From Paenarthrobacter sp. A20 (GTDB lineage Bacteria; Actinomycetota; Actinomycetes; Actinomycetales; Micrococcaceae), in contig NZ_JALJWH010000001.1 in assembly GCF_024168825.1 (NCBI RefSeq), positions 4,526,001 to 4,590,000 on the forward strand: a stretch of 64,000 nucleotides of DNA, given 5' to 3'. Of the stretch, positions 58,824 through 64,000 are shown piece after piece. The position numbers and the translations under genes were made by a program. The notes under the pieces are model-generated. The model saw nothing but the letters and a program-made list of their open reading frames with translations. It searched no databases and was not told where the DNA came from. Position 1 is the first letter of the stretch, and each line of letters starts with the position of its first letter.

Positions 58824-59522
58824 ATGTCGCACATCCTGCTCCTAACGAACAGCACCGGCTCTTCGGTGGACATTTTGCCTGCCTTGGAGTTGTTGAACCA
58901 CCGTGTGCACATCCTCCCGGCAGAACCCACTGCATTGCTCGAAACCGATCCCACGGACATCGTCTTCCTGGATGCCCGCAAGGATCTGGTGGGCGCCCGC
59001 TCACTGACGCAATTGCTGAAGGCCACCGGTCTGAGCGCGCCCCTCATGCTGATCCTCACTGAAGGCGGCATGGCTGCCGTCTCCTCCGCGTGGGCCGTGG
59101 ATGACATTGTCCTGGACTCCGCCGGTCCTGCAGAGGTGGAAGCGCGCATCCGCCTCGCCATGGCGCGAGCTGTCACCGGGGAAGAAGAGACCCAGACCGA
59201 AATCCGGGCCGCCGGCGTCGTGATTGACGAGGCCAGCTACACCGCACGCGTCAACGGCCAGCCACTGAACCTGACGTTCAAGGAATTCGAACTCCTGAAG
59301 TACCTGGCACAGCACCCCGGCCGGGTCTTCACCCGCCAGCAGTTGCTGACCGAGGTCTGGGGCTATGACTACTACGGTGGCACCCGGACCGTGGACGTCC
59401 ACATCCGACGCCTTCGCGCCAAGCTTGGCGTGGACCACGAAAACTTGATCAGCACGGTCCGTAACGTGGGCTACCGGCTCACCCTTGTCCGGCTCCCGGA
59501 CGATGAGCTCTCTGAAGCCTGA
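58824..59522 (+). CDS. glnR: nitrogen-response regulator GlnR
   Basis: This 232-residue OmpR-family orphan regulator controls nitrogen-assimilation genes. The receiver begins [10 protein letters not shown] and has the isolated Asp50 (VFLDARKDL) of atypical, phosphorylation-independent GlnR receivers, followed by LTEGGMAAV and [17 protein letters not shown]. The winged-helix domain (about 130-225) has [20 protein letters not shown] and [18 protein letters not shown]. The ATG at 58824 follows GGAGGAAC. There is no adjacent kinase, as expected. Confidence 0.93.
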   Translation: MSHILLLTNSTGSSVDILPALELLNHRVHILPAEPTALLETDPTDIVFLDARKDLVGARSLTQLLKATGLSAPLMLILTEGGMAAVSSAWAVDDIVLDSAGPAEVEARIRLAMARAVTGEEETQTEIRAAGVVIDEASYTARVNGQPLNLTFKEFELLKYLAQHPGRVFTRQQLLTEVWGYDYYGGTRTVDVHIRRLRAKLGVDHENLISTVRNVGYRLTLVRLPDDELSEA

Positions 59523-59547
59523 GTACCCGGCTTACTGAACACAAAGT

Positions 59548-59590
59548 GAAGAGGCCGGAATCCACATGGATTCCGGCCTCTTCATTTCTT
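59548..59590 (+). terminator. terminator of glnR
   Basis: Perfect 16-base arms GAAGAGGCCGGAATCC and its complement (59548-59563, 59568-59583) with a 4-nt loop are followed by ATTTCTT. Confidence 0.9.
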
Positions 59591-59630
59591 GGTGGAGGAC
59601 ATACGGGTCGAACGTATCGAGGCCACCCCA
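59591..59630 (-). other. tRNA 3'-half-like sequence
   Basis: Read on the minus strand the segment ends in a perfect T-arm mimic (5-bp stem ATACG/CGTAT around TTCGACC), then GTCCTCC, A and CCA. No 5' acceptor, D arm or anticodon arm is found at tRNA distance, so it is not a functional tRNA. It may be a tRNA remnant or old attachment site. Confidence 0.3.
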
Positions 59631-59742
59631 CTGGTGGATCCCCCCAATGCCCGGCCACGTGGACAAACCACAAGCCGAACGAGATAACGAGACTACCTCC
59701 CTTCCGCGGGGACATCAAATCACGGGGCTTGCCTCGGACGTA

Positions 59743-59748
59743 TAGCCT
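59743..59748 (+). promoter_or_regulatory. candidate leaderless promoter of mshD
   Basis: TAGCCT fits the actinobacterial TANNNT -10 pattern and ends 6 bases before the mshD ATG, and no ribosome-binding site precedes that ATG. This is the arrangement of leaderless transcripts. Confidence 0.4.
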
Positions 59749-59754
59749 TGCATC

Positions 59755-60726
59755 ATGAGTCACGCGCACCCGGAAAACTGGCCCGTCCTGATCATTGCCG
59801 GCGCCTTGGACCCCGAAATCCTCAAAGACGTCAGGACCCTCGCCGCTGCTGCGGAGGAGTCCGACGGGAACCCTCCCTTTTCGGAGCAAACGCTGGTGAT
59901 GCTGCGCGGCGCCGATGCCGGCGATCACTCCGTCTTGTCTTTCGTCCTCTACGCTCCCGATGAGGACTCGGATCCCGCCACCGGTGAAGACCTGGCCGGA
60001 ACCGCCGTCGTTATTGAAGACGGGGATGGAAGCGGCGTGCTGGAGCTGGCTGTGCACCCGAGCTACCGCAACCAGGGCGTGGCAGGGAGGCTGCTGGACT
60101 CCTTGCGGGGCAAACGCAGCCTGGACGGACTCAGCGCATGGTCGCACGGCAACCACGAAGCCGCTGCCGAACTCGCGAAGCGCTTTGAATACCGGCCTGT
60201 ACGGGAACTGTGGAAGATGCGGCTGATGTCGTCTGCCTCCTCGCTGCCCGACGCCGGGCTCCCGGACGGCGTCTCGCTCCGCGCCTTCGTGCCGGGCCAG
60301 GATGAGCAAGCCTGGCTTGCCGCAAACCGGGCAGCCTTCTCGCACCACCCGGAGCAGGGTTCGATGACCCTTGCGGACCTTGAGGCGCGGAAAACCGAAG
60401 AGTGGTTCGATCCCGAGGGCTTCCTGCTGGCCGTCAACGCCGACGGGGAACTGCTGGGGTTCCACTGGACCAAAGTCCATCCCCGCCAGGGGCAGCACCC
60501 TGCCATCGGCGAGGTGTACGTGGTAGGCGTCACGCCCGCCGCGCAAGGCCTGGGCCTGGGCAAAGCGCTGACGGTCGCGGGAATCCAGCACCTCCAGGAC
60601 AAAGGCCTGCATGCTGTGATGCTCTACGTGGACGCCGACAACCATGCCGCAGTAGCCCTTTACCAGAAACTCGGCTTCGTTCGCTGGGACACCGACGTGA
60701 TGTATGGCCCGATGACCAAAAAATAA
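59755..60726 (+). CDS. mshD: mycothiol synthase
   Basis: This 323-residue double-GNAT enzyme acetylates Cys-GlcN-Ins in the last step of mycothiol synthesis. The N-terminal half has VHPSYRNQGVAGRLLDSL. The catalytic C-terminal half has LLGFHWTKVHP, GEVYVVGVTPAAQGLGLGKAL and AVALYQKLGFVRW, the MshD hallmarks. Its position directly after glnR matches the mycobacterial order as I remember it. It is probably transcribed from its own start. Confidence 0.95.
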   Translation: MSHAHPENWPVLIIAGALDPEILKDVRTLAAAAEESDGNPPFSEQTLVMLRGADAGDHSVLSFVLYAPDEDSDPATGEDLAGTAVVIEDGDGSGVLELAVHPSYRNQGVAGRLLDSLRGKRSLDGLSAWSHGNHEAAAELAKRFEYRPVRELWKMRLMSSASSLPDAGLPDGVSLRAFVPGQDEQAWLAANRAAFSHHPEQGSMTLADLEARKTEEWFDPEGFLLAVNADGELLGFHWTKVHPRQGQHPAIGEVYVVGVTPAAQGLGLGKALTVAGIQHLQDKGLHAVMLYVDADNHAAVALYQKLGFVRWDTDVMYGPMTKK

Positions 60727-60762
60727 CCATGTGGGATCACTTGGCCCAAAGCCGGTGACATC

Positions 60763-60792
60763 TTGGATTCGCGCACTGGAATTGCTTGTAAT
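60763..60792 (+). promoter_or_regulatory. candidate ppk promoter
   Basis: TTGGAT (60763-60768), an 18-base spacer and TGTAAT (60787-60792) lie about 40 bases before the ppk start, followed by AGGAG. Confidence 0.5.
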
Positions 60793-60830
60793 GTGGGAGG
60801 AAACCCCCGTCCTGAGCTTAGGAGAACCCC

Positions 60831-63080
60831 ATGCAGCCGGACCCCGTCGGCACCGCCGGATCCACCTCTAAGGGCGCAACACTGCCCCCGCGCTTCGGGT
60901 CCTCGGAAGTGCCGGCCTCGCGGGCCACCCAGGACCGCATCGACATTCCGGAGTTCGCCCCGAGCCTTGTGCCGGAGGGGGATATCTCCCCGGACCGCTT
61001 CCTGGACCGCGAACTCAGCTGGCTGGCGTTCAACTCACGTGTGCTGGAGCTCGCTGAGGATCCGGACCTTTTCCTGCTGGAACGCGTCAGCTTCCTGTCG
61101 ATCTTCGCTTCCAACCTGGACGAGTTCTTCATGGTTCGGGTGGCCGGCCTCAAGCGGCGCATCGCCACGGGTTTGGCCGTACCCTCCCCCGCAGGCCTGA
61201 GCCCCATTGAGGTGCTGGAGCAGATCAGCGAGGAAGCCCACAGGCTTCAGGAGCGCCATGCACGGGTCTTCGCCGAGCAGATCCGTCCGGCCCTGGCCTA
61301 CGAGCACATCCACCTCATGCACTGGCATGAGCTCGATGAGGATGCCCGCCACCGGATCAGCATCATGTTCCAGGAGAAGGTCTTCCCCATCCTGACACCG
61401 CTGGCCGTGGACCCTGCGCACCCCTTCCCCTACATCTCGGGGCTGTCCCTGAACCTTGCAGTGATCGTGAGCAACCCGATCAGCGACAAGGAACTCTTCG
61501 CCCGCGTAAAGGTTCCGGACCAGCTCCCGCGCCTCATTTCCGTGGATGGACCGCGCGCGGGTGCCATCCCGGGCCGGGTTGCCAGGTTCATTGCGCTGGA
61601 AGAAGTCATCGCCGTCCACCTGGACAAGCTCTTCCCCGGGATGGAGGTCCTGGAGCACCACACCTTCCGCGTCACCCGCAACGAGGACCTGGAAGTTGAA
61701 GAGGACGACGCCGAGAACCTCCTGCAGGCTTTGGAAAAGGAACTGCTGCGCCGGCGCTTCGGTCCTCCCGTGCGGCTTGAAGTCACCACGGACATCAACC
61801 CGAACATCAAGGCGCTGCTGATTCGGGAACTTGGCGTCGAGGAGTCCGAGGTCTATTCCGTTCCGGCACCTCTTGACCTCCGTGGGCTGTCGGCGATCAG
61901 CGGTATCGACCGCGCCGATCTCCACTACCCCAAGCACGTACCCCACACCTCCCGGTACCTGAACGAGTCTGAGACCTCCAAGGCAGCGAACGTCTTTGCC
62001 GCCATGCGCCGCAGGGACATCCTGCTCCACCACCCATACGACTCCTTCTCCACCTCCGTTCAGGCATTCCTGGAACAGGCGGCCGCGGATCCCAAGGTGC
62101 AGGCCATCAAGCAGACCCTGTACCGGACCTCCGGCGACTCCCCCATCGTGGATGCCCTGATCGATGCCGCCGAGGCAGGCAAGCAGGTCCTGGCCCTTGT
62201 GGAGATCAAGGCGCGCTTTGATGAGCAGGCCAACATTTCCTGGGCCCGCAAACTGGAACAGGCCGGCGTTCACGTGGTGTACGGCATCGTCGGCCTGAAG
62301 ACCCACTGCAAGTTGTCACTGGTGGTCCGGCAGGAAGTGGACGGCCTGCGCCGCTACTGCCACATCGGCACCGGCAACTACCACCCGCGTACGGCCCGCT
62401 ACTACGAAGACCTCGGCTTGCTGACGGCCAATGAGCAGGTGGGCGAGGACCTGTCCAAGCTGTTCAACCAGCTCTCCGGCTATGCGCCGAAGTCAACGTT
62501 CAAGAGGCTGCTTGTAGCGCCCCGTTCCGTCCGTGCGGGTTTGGTGGACAGGATCGAAGCTGAGATCCGCAATGCACGCGCCGGCATCCCGGGCCTCGTG
62601 CAGATCAAGGTCAACTCGATGGTGGACGAAGCCATCATCGACGCCCTCTACCGCGCTTCGCAGGCCGGTGTGAAGGTTGACGTCGTGGTGCGCGGCATCT
62701 GCTCGCTGCGGCCGGGAGTCCCGGGACTCAGCGAGAACATCACCGTCCGCTCCATCCTCGGCCGCTTCCTGGAGCACTCACGTGTCTTTGCCTTTGGCAA
62801 CGGCGGCGAGCCCGTGGTGTACATCGGTTCCGCCGACATGATGCACCGCAACCTGGACCGCCGCGTGGAAGCCCTGGTTCAGTTGGCCAGCAAGGAAGAC
62901 ACCGCAACGGTCATGGACCTCATGCGCCGCTACGTCGATGACGGGACCGCCAGCTGGCACCTGAACGATCACGGACACTGGACCAGGCATCACCAGGACG
63001 AGGACGGCAAGCCGTTGCTGGACATGCAGTCCTGGCTCCTGGAGTCGCGTTCACGCCAGCGTGCATCGGCCCGGCGGTAG
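60831..63080 (+). CDS. ppk: polyphosphate kinase 1
   Basis: This 749-residue enzyme reversibly makes polyphosphate from ATP. Domain order is N, head and two phospholipase-D-like C domains. The autophosphorylated histidine is His511 in [12 protein letters not shown], and the second catalytic histidine is His672 in [12 protein letters not shown]. The N domain begins with [19 protein letters not shown]. An N-terminal tail of about 55 residues precedes the core. The downstream MutT1-like gene starts 9 bases after the stop, so the two are co-transcribed. Confidence 0.97.
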   Translation: MQPDPVGTAGSTSKGATLPPRFGSSEVPASRATQDRIDIPEFAPSLVPEGDISPDRFLDRELSWLAFNSRVLELAEDPDLFLLERVSFLSIFASNLDEFFMVRVAGLKRRIATGLAVPSPAGLSPIEVLEQISEEAHRLQERHARVFAEQIRPALAYEHIHLMHWHELDEDARHRISIMFQEKVFPILTPLAVDPAHPFPYISGLSLNLAVIVSNPISDKELFARVKVPDQLPRLISVDGPRAGAIPGRVARFIALEEVIAVHLDKLFPGMEVLEHHTFRVTRNEDLEVEEDDAENLLQALEKELLRRRFGPPVRLEVTTDINPNIKALLIRELGVEESEVYSVPAPLDLRGLSAISGIDRADLHYPKHVPHTSRYLNESETSKAANVFAAMRRRDILLHHPYDSFSTSVQAFLEQAAADPKVQAIKQTLYRTSGDSPIVDALIDAAEAGKQVLALVEIKARFDEQANISWARKLEQAGVHVVYGIVGLKTHCKLSLVVRQEVDGLRRYCHIGTGNYHPRTARYYEDLGLLTANEQVGEDLSKLFNQLSGYAPKSTFKRLLVAPRSVRAGLVDRIEAEIRNARAGIPGLVQIKVNSMVDEAIIDALYRASQAGVKVDVVVRGICSLRPGVPGLSENITVRSILGRFLEHSRVFAFGNGGEPVVYIGSADMMHRNLDRRVEALVQLASKEDTATVMDLMRRYVDDGTASWHLNDHGHWTRHHQDEDGKPLLDMQSWLLESRSRQRASARR

Positions 63081-63089
63081 AGGAAACAC

Positions 63090-64000
63090 TTGAACAGCGA
63101 TACACCCGTGGCGGATCAATCAGACCACCCCGGCGAGCCGGTGGCCGTGATCGCGGCCGGCGCCATTCCGTGGCGGATCAACAAGGGCACCCTTGAGGTC
63201 CTCCTCATCCACAGGCCCCGGTACGACGATTGGTCCTGGCCCAAAGGAAAGCTCGACGCCGGCGAAACAGTTCCGGAGTGCGCGGCCCGCGAAGTGTGGG
63301 AGGAGATCGGTCTCCAGGCCCCGTTGGGCATACCACTCCCGCCGATTCACTACCACGTTGCGGCCGGCCTGAAAGTGGTGCGGTACTGGGCTGTCAAGGT
63401 CAATGGCGCGCAGCTGAGGCCCGACGGCAAAGAAGTGGACAGCGTTATGTGGTGCAGCCCTGACCGGGCTGCCTCATTCCTGAGCAACCCGACGGATGTG
63501 GAGCCACTGGAATACCTGGAGAAAGCCCACGCCCGCGGCGAGCTGGACACATGGCCCCTGGTACTGATCCGCCATGCCAAAGCCAAGCCCCGGTCCTCCT
63601 GGACCAAGGCCGAGGGCGACCGCCCATTGGCAGCGACGGGCCAGCGTCAGGCAGTTGCCGTCCAGCGCCTTCTGGAGGTCTGGAAACCGCAACGCGTGGT
63701 GACAAGCCCGTGGACCCGCTGCGTAGCGACCATTGCCCCCTATGCCAAGGCCAGCGGTGCCAAGGTGAAACTGGTGGAGGCCCTCACGGAGCACCACCAC
63801 CAGCGCTCTCCCAAAAAGACTGCTGCAGCCGTTGAGGCCTTGTTCGACAAGCAGGTGCCCATCGCGGTCTGCACACATCGTCCGGCCCTACCCACTGCCT
63901 TGAAGCAGCTGGGCCAGCACATGTCGCAGGGCCTGAAGGCGCTCCTTCCTGCCTCAGACCCGTATCTGACGCCCGGCGAAGTGATTGTCTGCCAGGTTGT
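63090..64000 (+). CDS. mutT1: NUDIX hydrolase fused to histidine phosphatase, MutT1-like (partial)
   Basis: A TTG start at 63090 follows GAGGAAA; a GTG at 63108 is an alternative. The frame is open through 303 codons to the edge. The Nudix box G53-KLDAG-E59-TVPECAA-RE-VW-EE-IGL is complete. From about residue 155 a second domain has LIRHAKA (His162), the RHG-type motif of the histidine phosphatase/SixA group, and TSPWTRCVAT. This fusion matches mycobacterial MutT1, which degrades 8-oxo-GTP and diadenosine polyphosphates and also follows ppk1. The last residues lie outside the window. Confidence 0.9.
   Translation, partial: MNSDTPVADQSDHPGEPVAVIAAGAIPWRINKGTLEVLLIHRPRYDDWSWPKGKLDAGETVPECAAREVWEEIGLQAPLGIPLPPIHYHVAAGLKVVRYWAVKVNGAQLRPDGKEVDSVMWCSPDRAASFLSNPTDVEPLEYLEKAHARGELDTWPLVLIRHAKAKPRSSWTKAEGDRPLAATGQRQAVAVQRLLEVWKPQRVVTSPWTRCVATIAPYAKASGAKVKLVEALTEHHHQRSPKKTAAAVEALFDKQVPIAVCTHRPALPTALKQLGQHMSQGLKALLPASDPYLTPGEVIVCQV

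Noticed and set aside
59591..59680. A complete tRNA on the minus strand
   Set aside because: The only 5' acceptor partner (GGAGG near 59701) is 111 bases from the CCA and no anticodon or D arm folds between them.

Overview
The window looks like chromosomal DNA of a high-GC actinobacterium of the Micrococcaceae (Arthrobacter/Paenarthrobacter type). This rests on the character of the RpoB, NusG and S5 proteins with their lineage-typical tails, a short adenylate kinase, mycothiol synthase (MshD), an actinobacterial GlnR, a ppk-mutT1 pair, and frequent GTG/TTG starts. It is core-genome sequence: no insertion sequences, prophage genes, CRISPR arrays or integrases were seen.

Left edge (1-4.6 kb, minus strand): a four-gene, tightly overlapping operon encoding a ketoacyl synthase III/OleA-like enzyme, a family 2 glycosyltransferase, a cytochrome P450 and an OleC-like AMP-dependent ligase that runs off the left end. 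This is the best candidate for an uncharacterised biosynthetic system.

4.7-44 kb (almost all minus strand): the translation/transcription super-cluster. Read in the direction of transcription (right to left) it holds tRNA-Trp, secE, nusG, rplK, rplA, two tandem double-GNAT acetyltransferases, rplJ, rplL, rpoB, rpoC, rpsL, rpsG, fusA, tuf, a giant membrane protein with a 41-residue partner, the S10 operon (rpsJ to rpsQ), the spc operon (rplN to rplO, lacking rpsN) and secY-adk. Plus-strand islands inside it are a GH1 beta-glucosidase (17 kb), an acetyl-CoA acetyltransferase with a YbaK-type deacylase (36-37.5 kb) and an aminotransferase (44.4 kb). Each transcription unit is bounded by a clear hairpin, and several units share a TAGACT-type -10 element.

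45.7-50.4 kb: an envelope-stress-like module. A LuxR-family response regulator and a PspC-domain histidine kinase diverge from three plus-strand membrane genes (PspC plus toastrack-like domain, a small two-TM protein, and a stand-alone PspC protein).

50.6-58.6 kb: pfkA, a GNAT gene, a PadR-regulated drug exporter, ankyrin and YgfZ proteins, a flavodoxin-like reductase, a nitrobindin/FABP-family protein, a 37-residue membrane peptide and a membrane protein.

58.8-64 kb (plus strand): glnR, mshD, ppk and a NUDIX/histidine-phosphatase fusion (MutT1-like) cut by the right edge. This order resembles the equivalent mycobacterial neighbourhoods.

All coordinates and motifs were read by eye. Functional names rest on family recognition, and promoters are pattern matches only.
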